Source: Collinsella sp.
Lineage (GTDB): Bacteria; Actinomycetota; Coriobacteriia; Coriobacteriales; Coriobacteriaceae
Assembly (NCBI GenBank): GCA_019414245.1
Contig: DXMK01000007.1
Location: forward strand, 186,001 to 250,000
Length of the DNA: 64,000 nucleotides
Reading direction: 5' to 3'
Positions 33,270 through 43,257 of this stretch are shown here, one piece after another. The notes beneath the pieces are model-generated. The model searched no databases, was not told where the DNA came from, and saw nothing but the letters and a program-made list of their open reading frames with translations. The translations under genes and the position numbers were made by a program. Position 1 is the stretch's first letter, and each line of letters begins with the position of its first letter.

Positions 33270-33410
33270 CGTCTCGATCTGTAACAGTTAGACGAGGATT
33301 TGGGGTCCAAGATGTTACAGATTGGGACGTTAGTCTGACGGCGCATCCGTTCGTCTCGATCTGTAACATCTAGACCCGAATTCCGCTCCTAACTGTTACA
33401 GATTGAGATG
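33270..33410 (+). repeat. Family D: two tandem inverted repeats (TCTCGATCTGTAACA)
   Basis: CGTCTCGATCTGTAACA (33270-33286) with TGTTACAGATTGGGACG (33313-33329), then the same again as 33352-33368 with TGTTACAGATTGAGATG (33394-33410). Each unit is about 60 bases with different middle sequence. They fill the divergent space between the reverse operon and the next gene; no ORF is seen. Confidence 0.75.
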
Positions 33411-33508
33411 TTTGTGTCCGCGCCGGCCCCGTACCCAGCCGTGGTCCCATATAAACAAACCCCGTGGTAAACTTGACCATACTGTAAATATTCCGAAAGG
33501 TACCCGTA

Positions 33509-33940
33509 ATGTCCAAGTACATCTCCGAGCTCATGTCGCCGCAGCTTATGGGCGTCGTCTATGCCTTCGTTGGTTTTATCATCGCCCTGTATGTGCTGTC
33601 GGTCGTCTATGTGTTCATCGACGCTCGCCGCCGCGGCGCCAGCGCCTACGTGGCATGGGGCATCATCGCCCTCATCCCGTTTGTGGGCCTCATTGCCTAC
33701 CTGGTCCTGCGCCCGCACTCCTATGCGTCCGACCGCGAGGAGCAAGAGCTGGACATGGCCCTGCGCGAGCGCCAGCTTGCCCAGTACGGCACCTGCCCGC
33801 AGTGCGGCGCCCCCATCGAGAAGGACTTTGTGGTCTGCCCCGTGTGCGACACCCAGGTTCGCAACGTTTGCCCCAGCTGCCATCGCCCGCTCGACGCGCA
33901 CTGGAAGGTCTGCCCCTACTGCCGAACTCGCATCCAGTAA
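33509..33940 (+). CDS. Membrane protein with C-terminal zinc ribbons
   Basis: A 143-residue protein. Two hydrophobic segments (about residues 14-36 and 47-66, ending VGLIAYLVLR) resemble the PLDc_N-type anchor. After a charged linker, four CxxC pairs (CPQCG, CPVCD, CPSCH, CPYCR) make two zinc ribbons on the cytoplasmic side. Function is unknown; membrane-tethered zinc-ribbon proteins often sense or scaffold. ATG 33509 follows GAAAGG. Confidence 0.8.
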   Translation: MSKYISELMSPQLMGVVYAFVGFIIALYVLSVVYVFIDARRRGASAYVAWGIIALIPFVGLIAYLVLRPHSYASDREEQELDMALRERQLAQYGTCPQCGAPIEKDFVVCPVCDTQVRNVCPSCHRPLDAHWKVCPYCRTRIQ

Positions 33941-34035
33941 CGCATCCATCGCCGGGCCGGCCGCAAGCCACGGGAACGCCGCAAGCCACGCGCGCCCCAA
34001 ACCCCGCCCCACACGATGAAGCATGCGTAGAAAAT

Positions 34036-34070
34036 CGCCCGCCGTGCCATTAAGGTGCGGCGGGCGCTTG
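34036..34070 (+). terminator. Hairpin before thrS
   Basis: CGCCCGCCG (34036-34044) pairs with CGGCGGGCG (34058-34066), followed by CTTGTAT. A weak terminator for the zinc-ribbon gene. Confidence 0.5.
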
Positions 34071-34138
34071 TATACCAAGGCAACCTGCCTATAATGATGC
34101 AAGTCAAAAACACCGAGCGCATCGCACGCACTTGCATC
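34068..34138 (+). promoter_or_regulatory. thrS promoter and leader hairpin
   Basis: TTGTAT (34068-34073) and a consensus TATAAT (34090-34095) are 16 bases apart. The transcript would begin just inside a stem GATGCAAGT/ACTTGCATC (34095-34138). No T-box element is visible in this short leader. Confidence 0.5.
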
Positions 34139-34165
34139 AGGCATCCGAGAGGAGAAAACATACCC

Positions 34166-35929
<1,764 letters not shown>

Positions 35930-35951
35930 GGCAAACTTCACAACAATTAAC

Positions 35952-35987
35952 AAAGGCGACCGTCCACACAGGGCGGTCGCCTTTTTT
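35952..35987 (+). terminator. Terminator of thrS
   Basis: AGGCGACCG pairs with CGGTCGCCT across 11 bases, followed by a T-run of six. Confidence 0.9.
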
Positions 35988-36001
35988 CATGCCCAAATAA
36001 G

Positions 36002-36029
36002 AAAAGCCGCTGGTTGAGCGGCTTTTTTT
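36002..36029 (+). terminator. Second terminator hairpin after thrS
   Basis: AAAAGCCGCT and AGCGGCTTTT flank a 5-base loop, with seven T in total. It isolates the exopolysaccharide locus from thrS. Confidence 0.85.
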
Positions 36030-36039
36030 GTTGCACAAA

Positions 36040-36168
36040 AAGGTACAGGTTTTTGTAGAGGGCTATGGAGATGTATCTACCGGCAGGACATTTTGCGTAA
36101 TCTGGGCAATCGTTGATTAATTGCTCGTATAATTGCCTATGTCGAAAGATACAAAAACCTGTACTTTT
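36040..36168 (+). promoter_or_regulatory. Promoter region of the exopolysaccharide locus with flanking inverted repeat
   Basis: GTACAGGTTTTTGTA (36042-36056) recurs as its exact complement at 36150-36164. Between them is a consensus -10 TATAAT at 36128-36133 with no good -35 at 17 bases. The palindrome arms bracket the promoter, which suggests a looping repressor or a structural element. No gene lies in 36030-36255. Confidence 0.45.
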
Positions 36169-36255
36169 GCGACTGCGCCTAGCTGCGAGCGAGAAGCCTG
36201 TTCTAAACGCCCCTGCATTTGCGTACATCGCAAAGCCAAAAGAGGGGGCGAGAAC

Positions 36256-36846
36256 ATGGAACAGACGGCACGGCGCCAAGAGCAGCTGCCGGGCGCATTT
36301 AACGGCGCCACCACCAATAGCCAGCACGGCCGCGTCCGCTGGTATCTGGTCCACACCCCCAATGGAAAAGAGCGCGAGACCTGCGAAAAGGTCCGTTGCA
36401 TTATCCCGCACAACCTGTTGCAGGACGCTTTTGTGATGCAAAAGGAGTTCTGGTTTAAGCGGGATGGCGCCTGGTCGCTCCAAACCAAACCTATGTACAA
36501 GGAATATTTCTTCGTCGCCACGCACGATGCCGCCGCGCTCGATAGGGCCCTGGCCCAGTTGAGCTTTGGCTGTCGCATCGCCGGCAGTAGGGAGCGGGCA
36601 TACATGCCCATGCCGGACGATGCACAAGACTGGTACCGCAGCGTACTGGACGATGACGGCGTGGTGCGTAACAGCGTCGCGCGCATAGAAGACGGCGTGT
36701 TGCACATAGAGCAGGGGCCCTTGGTGGGGCAAGAGGCCCGTGTAAAGAAGATCGACCGTCATAAGCGCTGGTGCCTGGTAGACGTGGGCGATGGTGGCTC
36801 CACATTTAGGGAGCTGCTACCGCTTGACGTTCCCAGCAAATCGTAA
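36256..36846 (+). CDS. loaP: NusG-family transcription antiterminator (LoaP/UpxY type)
   Basis: A 196-residue NusG paralogue. The NGN domain begins at VRWYLVHTPNGKERETCEK (about residue 27) and contains YKEYFFVATHD; a KOW-like segment GPLVGQEARVKKIDRHKRWCLVDV ends the protein. Such specialised NusG proteins load on RNA polymerase to let it read long polysaccharide operons. ATG 36256 has AGAGGGGG 8 bases upstream; an in-frame ATG at 36139 would add a Cys-rich stretch and is rejected. It is the first gene of the locus. Confidence 0.85.
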   Translation: MEQTARRQEQLPGAFNGATTNSQHGRVRWYLVHTPNGKERETCEKVRCIIPHNLLQDAFVMQKEFWFKRDGAWSLQTKPMYKEYFFVATHDAAALDRALAQLSFGCRIAGSRERAYMPMPDDAQDWYRSVLDDDGVVRNSVARIEDGVLHIEQGPLVGQEARVKKIDRHKRWCLVDVGDGGSTFRELLPLDVPSKS

Positions 36847-36890
36847 GGGAGACGTTGCGCCGGCAATTTATTTGGTTTTTGGATTCATAG

Positions 36891-37634
36891 ATGGGGGGGG
36901 GGGTTCCTGGGGACAGGAACGTGAGTTTTATTGTGGCTGCTAAAGAAGTAACAGAGAGCTGTGCATCAGTGGGGGACGCACTGGCTTTCAATCAGATTAA
37001 GCCGAGCGGTACGCTTGGCTATCGCTTTGTTAAGAGGCTGTTTGACCTGGTGTTCAGTCTTTTAATGAGTGTACTGCTGCTTATCCCCATCGCCATTGTG
37101 TGTGCGCTCATTAGCCTTGAGACGCCCGGCAGTCCTATGTATACGCAAGAACGCGTTGGCAAGGGCGGAAAGACAATCAAGATTATCAAGCTTCGCAGCA
37201 TGGTCACCGATGCTGGCGATGTGCAGAAGTATTTGAGTCCCGAGCAGCTGCATCAGTGGGAAGTCGAGCGCAAAGTCGACGATGACCCCCGCATTACCAA
37301 GGTTGGGCGGTTCATCCGTAAGTGCTCTATTGACGAGATGCCGCAGTTCTTGAACGTGCTGAACGGCGATCTTTCCGTCATTGGCCCGCGTCCCATTACA
37401 AGGGATGAGCTTGAGCAGCACTTTTCCGACGAGGAGAAGGCTGAGCTGCTCTCTGTTCAGCCCGGCATTACGGGCCTGTGGCAGGCGACCGACCGCAACG
37501 CTGCGACCTTCGAGAGCGGCTTACGCCAGAAGATCGAGCTCCGCTACGTGCGTAATCGCTGCTTCCGCATGGACTGGAAATGCTTCACCGGAACTTTCGG
37601 TGCCATGTTCGGCAAGAAGAGGACGGGGCGATAG
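36891..37634 (+). CDS. Undecaprenyl-phosphate sugar-1-phosphate transferase (exopolysaccharide initiation)
   Basis: A bacterial sugar transferase (WcaJ/RfbP family) that loads the first sugar onto the lipid carrier. One long hydrophobic hairpin (LFDLVFSLLMSVLLLIPIAI) precedes the catalytic domain with QERVGKGGKTIKIIKLRSM, DDDPRITKVGRFIRK, the DEMPQFLNVLNGDLSVIGPRP core and QPGITGLWQ. From ATG 36891 it has 247 residues and starts with a poly-G-coded MGGGVPG; from GTG 36921 (GGGGA 7 bases upstream) it has 237. The start is undecided, which matters for phase variation. Confidence 0.88.
   Translation: MGGGVPGDRNVSFIVAAKEVTESCASVGDALAFNQIKPSGTLGYRFVKRLFDLVFSLLMSVLLLIPIAIVCALISLETPGSPMYTQERVGKGGKTIKIIKLRSMVTDAGDVQKYLSPEQLHQWEVERKVDDDPRITKVGRFIRKCSIDEMPQFLNVLNGDLSVIGPRPITRDELEQHFSDEEKAELLSVQPGITGLWQATDRNAATFESGLRQKIELRYVRNRCFRMDWKCFTGTFGAMFGKKRTGR
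36893..36903 (+). repeat. Poly-G tract (11) at the start of the sugar transferase gene
   Basis: Eleven G follow directly on ATG 36891 and run into the hairpin GTTCCTG-GGGA-CAGGAAC (36903-36920). If translation starts at ATG 36891 the tract is coding. Confidence 0.85.
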
Positions 37635-38741
37635 ATGGCTAATCCTATTCGAGTCGCACAGATAGTTGGAAAAATGAACGGCGGCGGCGTTGAAGCCGTC
37701 GTTATGAATTACTACCGTCATATCGATCGCAGTAAAGTGCAGTTCGATTTCCTTGTCGATTCCGATTCGACTCTTCTTCCCCGCGAGGAGATTGAATCGC
37801 TCGGTGGCCGAGTCTTCGAGATTCCGCCCTATCAGCATGTAATTGAATACCAGCGAGAGCTCCACCGTCTCTTTAAACAAGAGGGCTGGAAGATTGTTCA
37901 TAGTCACATCAACGCTCTTTCCGTCTTTCCACTTCGCGCTGCGAAGAAGGCGGGCGTCCCCGTGCGTATCGCCCATAGCCACTCTACGAGTGGTAAGGGG
38001 GAGTATGCCAAGAACGCCCTGAAGTCCGTGCTGAAAACGCAATCGAATCGGTATCCAACACATCGATTTGCATGCAGTAAGTTCTCCGGTGAATGGCTTT
38101 TCGGTAAAGCTGCACACTTCGAGGTCGTATACAACGCAATTGATTTGGATCGCTTCCGCTTCAATGTGGAGGCTCGCGCGGAAGCGCGAGCCGACCTGGG
38201 CCTCGTCGGCGATCAGTTTGTCATTGGGCATGTCGGACGTTTTACAGCTCAGAAGAACCATGCGTTTTTGATTGATGTTTTCACCGAGGTCGCAAAACGC
38301 CGCGACGATGCTGTCCTGTTGCTTGTCGGCACCGGCGAAGCCGGGGCCTCCGTAAAGGCCTTGGTGGACGAACGCGGCCTTACCGATCGCGTTAAGTTTT
38401 TGGGACAGAGAAGCGATGCCAATCGTTTGTACCAGGCGTTTGATGCGTTCGTTCTGCCAAGTCTTTACGAAGGCCTGTGCCTCGTCGGCGTCGAGGCACA
38501 GGTGTCTGGCCTGCCGTGTCTGCTGAGTGATGCGATTACACGCGAAGTGGATGTGACGGGGGAGTGCAAATTCCTGCCAATTGACAACCCTGTTGTGTGG
38601 GCCGACGAGATCAATTCGCTTTCGACATACTCGTATGAGAGCCGAATATCTATCTCAAGCGGACTATTCGCCGATTACAACATTGAGTTGCAAGGCAAGC
38701 GACTGACTCGTAAATACCTAGATCTCTACTCAAGGAATTAG
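37635..38741 (+). CDS. Glycosyltransferase, GT4 family
   Basis: A 368-residue GT-B glycosyltransferase. N-terminal VGKMNGGGVEAVVMNYYR binds acceptor; the C-terminal half has HVGRFTAQKNHAFLIDVF and PSLYEGLCLVGVEAQ with the nucleotide-sugar-binding Glu pair. It starts right after the sugar transferase stop. Likely adds the second or a later sugar of the repeat unit; the sugar is unknown. Confidence 0.88.
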   Translation: MANPIRVAQIVGKMNGGGVEAVVMNYYRHIDRSKVQFDFLVDSDSTLLPREEIESLGGRVFEIPPYQHVIEYQRELHRLFKQEGWKIVHSHINALSVFPLRAAKKAGVPVRIAHSHSTSGKGEYAKNALKSVLKTQSNRYPTHRFACSKFSGEWLFGKAAHFEVVYNAIDLDRFRFNVEARAEARADLGLVGDQFVIGHVGRFTAQKNHAFLIDVFTEVAKRRDDAVLLLVGTGEAGASVKALVDERGLTDRVKFLGQRSDANRLYQAFDAFVLPSLYEGLCLVGVEAQVSGLPCLLSDAITREVDVTGECKFLPIDNPVVWADEINSLSTYSYESRISISSGLFADYNIELQGKRLTRKYLDLYSRN

Positions 38742-39746
38742 ATGGTAAACAGCAATTTGGTATCGGTGATTGTGCCGGTATATAACGTTAAATCTTATCT
38801 GCGGGAGTGTTTTGATAGCATTTGCCGTCAAAGCTATCAAAATCTCGAGATTATTCTCGTTGATGATGGCTCGACTGATGGCTCTGGCGAGCTTTGTGAC
38901 GTTCTTGCTGCGAATGATAATCGTACTACCGTTTTGCATAAGGAAAACGGCGGTCTTTCTGACGCTCGCAATGCGGGACTGCGCATTGCTCAAGGCGAGT
39001 GGATTTCTTTCGTCGATAGTGACGACTACGTTTCTCCCGTTTTTATCGAGATTCTTCTTAATGCCTGTCTTGATTCTGGATGTCAGATATCCGCTATTCC
39101 ATTCGGTAAACCGTTCAGCGACGGTGATGCTTGCTCTTTAGTTGAGTCGCTTGGCCCCGTGGCGCCTGCAAAGGCCCTGCCTTCGCCCGATGTCCAGCGT
39201 CTGATGTTATATCAGACGCTGGACACCGGTGCCCAGTGGCGCCTTTACGCAAAGGCGCCACTGGGCATAGATCCTTTCCCTAAAGGGTTTTATTACGAGG
39301 ATCTCGCTAGCATTTACAAGATTATTCATAAGGTCGATTCCGTAGCAGTTATTGATTGCCGTGAGCTATATGCATATCGCATGAGGTGCGACAGTATTAT
39401 CAGACAAGAGTACAAACACATTAAAGGCGAGTCCGCACTGGTAATTGCTGATCAGCTTTACCGCGATATTTGCAATTGGTATCCAAATCTAAAGAAGGCC
39501 GCCGCATCACGATGCTTTTCAGTTTGCCGGATGGTGTTTGCGCAGATTCCTGCTAAGAAAAGTAATTTAAGTCAAATTCAAGACGAAGATCTGCTGTGGT
39601 CGGTGCTGTCCTTACATCGAAAGACCGTTCTTAGCGATAAAGAAGCTAGGCCACGTGAGCGCTTTGCGGCTCTTGTTGCTTATTTTGGGAAACGCGCGTT
39701 CAGATTGTTCTGTTGCGTAGCTCGAGGTCTTGGATTACTTCGCTAA
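38742..39746 (+). CDS. Glycosyltransferase, GT2 family
   Basis: A 334-residue GT-A enzyme. VSVIVPVYNVKSYLRECFDS opens the fold, LVDDGSTDGS binds UDP-sugar and FVDSDDYVSP holds the DxD. C-terminal 120 residues are of unknown fold. No gap to the gene before. Confidence 0.88.
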   Translation: MVNSNLVSVIVPVYNVKSYLRECFDSICRQSYQNLEIILVDDGSTDGSGELCDVLAANDNRTTVLHKENGGLSDARNAGLRIAQGEWISFVDSDDYVSPVFIEILLNACLDSGCQISAIPFGKPFSDGDACSLVESLGPVAPAKALPSPDVQRLMLYQTLDTGAQWRLYAKAPLGIDPFPKGFYYEDLASIYKIIHKVDSVAVIDCRELYAYRMRCDSIIRQEYKHIKGESALVIADQLYRDICNWYPNLKKAAASRCFSVCRMVFAQIPAKKSNLSQIQDEDLLWSVLSLHRKTVLSDKEARPRERFAALVAYFGKRAFRLFCCVARGLGLLR

Positions 39747-39796
39747 CGCTTAACCTCAGGGCTAATTGGAACTACACAAGGGGCCATTTGATAAAT

Positions 39797-40972
39797 ATGA
39801 CGACTGGTATCAAGAATAGTTTGAAGGTAAATGCTGCTGATTCATGTTATTACGCAGCCTTTACTATGTATTGTTTTTTCCATTTAATGGAGCGTACGAA
39901 TTACGTGTATATGTTTGGGGTCTCTATGGACTCCGTAGGGAAAATTGCCAATGTGCTTATGCTCATCCTACTCCTAGTGCGGTTTTTCAGTATTCGATTT
40001 ACAGCTGATGCTTTAGTTTATTCAGGCGTCATCTTTCTTGTATCTCTTATCACTTTAGGTGTTACTAGGTCGTGGATTCCCCTTTCTATCTGCTTATTTA
40101 TTATTGCTGGGAACGGCATTGATATTCGCCGTCTGACACGGATCGTCTTACTTGTAACTGTTCTGGTATTCTTAATCGTTGCATTTGGCTTGCTTTCTGG
40201 ATTAATCACTTCGATTGATTCGATTCGTCCTGGTGAAACGAGGATACGCCATTCACTTGGCTTCAATCAAGTTAATGCTCTCGGTGCAGTTTTAGCTCGT
40301 ATATGTACGTGCGTTGTATTTTTGCGTTGGAATAAATCGCCCCTCCTTTCGGTATTATTAACTGTTTCTTCGGTTGTTTTCCTTGAGGTGGTCGCTAACT
40401 CAAGGACTGCGGAGCTATATCTTCTGGTACTGATTTGTTTCCAGGTATATTGCTATATTAGACGGCAATCTTTTACTAGTGCTAGTAAGTCAAGGATATG
40501 CCTATACCTTGTTATCGGTTCCTTTTTATTAACGGTAATCTTGCTATTTATTTTTTCTCCATCCAACGCCATGCTTATGGCTTTTAGTGAGTCTCTTAGC
40601 AACCGTATTTATTCAATGTGGTATTTATTCAAACAATATTCGATACATCCGTTTGGCAATGGCTCATTGCTTCTTGGGGCCACAGTCTGGACTGGTTCCT
40701 CTTATGCCATGCTCACCATCGATAATGCTTGGGCACTTTGGCTTATTAATTACGGGTTTATTCCAACTTCATTTTTATTAATCGGTTTAATACTACTTTT
40801 TAGAAGAGCGCCCGAGGAGTGTTTTGATGACGGGTCCCTCATAGTCCTTGCTCTCTACATTGCTTTATTTGGATTCTGCGAGTCGACTGCTTTGGCCGTC
40901 GACTATAACCCACTCCTAGTTTTAATCAGTTTTTCCATATTCAAGAATTGGGACATAATTTCCGTTTCATGA
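39797..40972 (+). CDS. O-antigen/EPS polymerase-like membrane protein (Wzy type)
   Basis: A 391-residue protein with about ten hydrophobic segments and a large loop, the layout of Wzy polymerases that join repeat units outside the membrane. Near the middle, RHSLGFNQVNALGAVLARI resembles the O-antigen ligase/polymerase signature. ATG 39797 is used; TTG 39788 has better spacing to AAGGGG (39779-39783) and may be the true start. GC content is clearly lower than in the flanking housekeeping genes. Confidence 0.75.
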   Translation: MTTGIKNSLKVNAADSCYYAAFTMYCFFHLMERTNYVYMFGVSMDSVGKIANVLMLILLLVRFFSIRFTADALVYSGVIFLVSLITLGVTRSWIPLSICLFIIAGNGIDIRRLTRIVLLVTVLVFLIVAFGLLSGLITSIDSIRPGETRIRHSLGFNQVNALGAVLARICTCVVFLRWNKSPLLSVLLTVSSVVFLEVVANSRTAELYLLVLICFQVYCYIRRQSFTSASKSRICLYLVIGSFLLTVILLFIFSPSNAMLMAFSESLSNRIYSMWYLFKQYSIHPFGNGSLLLGATVWTGSSYAMLTIDNAWALWLINYGFIPTSFLLIGLILLFRRAPEECFDDGSLIVLALYIALFGFCESTALAVDYNPLLVLISFSIFKNWDIISVS

Positions 40973-40982
40973 GAGGGATGCA

Positions 40983-42071
40983 ATGAAAAAAGTTTCAATT
41001 ATTACTCGTCATAACGTTCTTAACTATGGGTCCGTTCTTCAGGCTTATGCCACGCAAGAAGTTGTTAAGAACTTGGGGCACGATCCTGTTGTCGTTGACT
41101 ATCGGAGAAGCGCTGAGACCCTTGATTCGCTCGTGAAGCGTTATTCAGAAGGTAGGTCTCTACCTCATCGCATCTATAGGAACACGGTTTGGCGTTTGCT
41201 GTACGGTGCAGGTGAAATGCGTTTTAAGAGTATGAGAGAGCAGTATCTGACTCTTTCTCCGCATTGTGATGAAACGAGCATCGACGCCTTGCTACCTAAC
41301 ACAGATATCTATTTGACTGGCAGCGATCAGGTCTGGAATGAACTTGGAGATGGCTCTCTAGATCCGGTTTTCTTTTGGGACGGGCTTTCTAAGCTCGAGG
41401 GAAAGAAAGTTGTATCCTACGCCGCTAGCTTTGGACGTGGTGACGTTGTAAAGGGGTATGAGTCGCAAATTGGTAACTGGCTCAAGCGCTACGATGCCAT
41501 TTCCGTCCGCGAGGATTCAGGTAAAGATATCGTCGAGAGCTACGGTCTCAAAGCTGAGCAGGTTTTGGATCCGACCCTGCTTCTCAATCGCTCCGAGTGG
41601 AACAAGATTGCCAGCGAAAAGGCTCCCGTTGAAAAGCCCTACGCCCTCGTTTATAACCTCCATCCTGATTCAGATATGCTGCAGTACGTTAAAGACAAGA
41701 CCGCTGGCTCTAATCTTGAGATTGTGAGTGTTTGCCCTACGTTTAGGAGAAGGATAGGAAAACAGGTCGTTCTTCCGCCTCTGGAGGATTTCCTTGCTCT
41801 GTTTAGGGATGCATCCTGCGTATACACGGATTCATTCCACGGCACTGCTTTTTGTATCAATCTCGGCACTCCATTTGTTGAGATCTTCCCAAAGGCTAAT
41901 GCCGCGCGAAATAAATCTGTTCTTAGGCTCTTTGGCCTAGAGCATAGGGCCTGGGATTCGTTCCAAGGCAATGCCTGGGACGACGATATCGATTGGAAGC
42001 ATGTTGGTGAGGTTCTTGACGGGGAGCGCAACCGCAGCCTCTCCTGGCTTGATCGCGCGTTGAAGGAATAG
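40983..42071 (+). CDS. Polysaccharide pyruvyl transferase family protein
   Basis: A 362-residue protein starting KKVSIITRHNVLNYGSVLQAYA and containing TGSDQVWNE and YTDSFHGTAFC, all typical of the PS_pyruv_trans family. It probably adds a pyruvyl ketal to a sugar of the polymer. It is followed 4 bases later by an iron-sulfur protein, a pairing seen in many gut-bacterial capsule loci. Confidence 0.85.
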   Translation: MKKVSIITRHNVLNYGSVLQAYATQEVVKNLGHDPVVVDYRRSAETLDSLVKRYSEGRSLPHRIYRNTVWRLLYGAGEMRFKSMREQYLTLSPHCDETSIDALLPNTDIYLTGSDQVWNELGDGSLDPVFFWDGLSKLEGKKVVSYAASFGRGDVVKGYESQIGNWLKRYDAISVREDSGKDIVESYGLKAEQVLDPTLLLNRSEWNKIASEKAPVEKPYALVYNLHPDSDMLQYVKDKTAGSNLEIVSVCPTFRRRIGKQVVLPPLEDFLALFRDASCVYTDSFHGTAFCINLGTPFVEIFPKANAARNKSVLRLFGLEHRAWDSFQGNAWDDDIDWKHVGEVLDGERNRSLSWLDRALKE

Positions 42072-42075
42072 ATGA

Positions 42076-43203
42076 ATGCAAAGTATCTGCGAAGACAAAA
42101 TGTGTGCGGGCTGCATGGCATGTGTCGATGCCTGCCCTAAAGATGCAATCGCTGTTCTTGAAAGGCCCGAGTACTATACCCCCAGTATCGATCAGAACAA
42201 ATGCATTGATTGCGGTAGGTGCACGGCTGTATGCCAACAGTGCAATCCGCCTCAGGGCTCTAAACCTAGTAAATGGTTGCAAGGATGGGATTCTAGCTCG
42301 GAGAGCAGAGGAACCTCTTCATCAGGTGGCTTGGCGGCCGCGATTAGCCGAGGGTTTATTTCTGCCGGCGGAGTAGTTTGCTCTTGCTGTTTCCGGGACG
42401 GCCAGTTTGGGTTTGAGTTTTCTAGCTCGATTGCGGATGCTGTTAAATATAAAGGATCTAAGTACGTAAAAAGCAATCCAATTGGCTCTTACGCTCGTAT
42501 AAAAAAATTGCTGGTTGAGGGTAAAGAAGTCTTATTTCTAGGATTGCCTTGCCAAGTGGCCTCTCTTAAAAACTTTGTCGGCAATAAGCTTCTTTTGAGT
42601 TTATATACGGTCGATCTGATTTGCCACGGCACTCCTTCGCCTGCGATTCTTCGTCAATTCCTGAGTGAAAATGGGATTGACATGGATCAGCTTGTGTCGA
42701 TTGAGTTTCGTTCTAAAGGCGGCTTTCAGCTAAGGGAGAACGAACGAACGATTGATTTGCCCGGTGTTTTGGATGGGTATACGGTAGCTTTCTTGGCGGG
42801 GCTGGACTATACGGAAAACTGTTATCACTGCAGGTACGCAAGCATTGAAAGAGTTTCTGATGTTACATTAGGCGATTCCTGGGGAACGAATCTTACCGAA
42901 GAAATGCGTCGGGGTGTCTCCCTGGTTTTAATCCAGAATCAAAAAGGACAGCGACTGATAGACCTTGCTGGTGCTGAGTTAATGACGGTTGATATCGAGA
43001 CCGCCATTAAGAATAACGGTCAGTTGAGGAGTCCCTCCGAGAAGCCATCTGCGCGAGCGCGATTCTTCGAGGACCTTTCATGCGGTAGATCAATTACCGA
43101 TGCGGTAAGAAGGTCTTTGCCCAAAAGGTATTTCAAACAATCGCTTAAACGTCTGCTAGTTCGCATTGGTTTGCTCAAACGCAGGGGGGGGGTACGGAAT
43201 TAA
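42076..43203 (+). CDS. Coenzyme F420 hydrogenase/dehydrogenase beta-subunit-like iron-sulfur protein
   Basis: A 375-residue protein with two [4Fe-4S] clusters at the N-terminus (CAGCMACVDACP and CIDCGRCTAVC) and the FrhB-type C-terminal domain (GLPCQVASLKNF, LICHGTPSP, DVTLGDSWG). In polysaccharide loci such proteins accompany pyruvyltransferases and may reduce or oxidise a sugar or ketal; the real reaction is unknown. A run of nine G (43184-43192) codes part of its C-terminal tail. Confidence 0.82.
   Translation: MQSICEDKMCAGCMACVDACPKDAIAVLERPEYYTPSIDQNKCIDCGRCTAVCQQCNPPQGSKPSKWLQGWDSSSESRGTSSSGGLAAAISRGFISAGGVVCSCCFRDGQFGFEFSSSIADAVKYKGSKYVKSNPIGSYARIKKLLVEGKEVLFLGLPCQVASLKNFVGNKLLLSLYTVDLICHGTPSPAILRQFLSENGIDMDQLVSIEFRSKGGFQLRENERTIDLPGVLDGYTVAFLAGLDYTENCYHCRYASIERVSDVTLGDSWGTNLTEEMRRGVSLVLIQNQKGQRLIDLAGAELMTVDIETAIKNNGQLRSPSEKPSARARFFEDLSCGRSITDAVRRSLPKRYFKQSLKRLLVRIGLLKRRGGVRN
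43184..43192 (+). repeat. Poly-G tract (9) in the 3' end of the iron-sulfur gene
   Basis: Nine G encode the Gly residues of the tail RRGGVRN. Slippage changes only the last few residues and the stop position. Confidence 0.85.
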
Positions 43204-43257
43204 GGTCTCATTAGCATCTGATTCCAACCCCTTGCATAACATTAAAGGAAGCATTCA

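Noticed and set aside
33270..33410. CRISPR array
   Set aside because: Only two inverted-repeat units with unequal spacers and no cas genes; repeats are palindromic pairs, not direct repeats.
36139..36255. Cys-rich N-terminal extension of the LoaP-like protein
   Set aside because: The sequence lies inside the inverted repeat and lacks a ribosome site; ATG 36256 has one.
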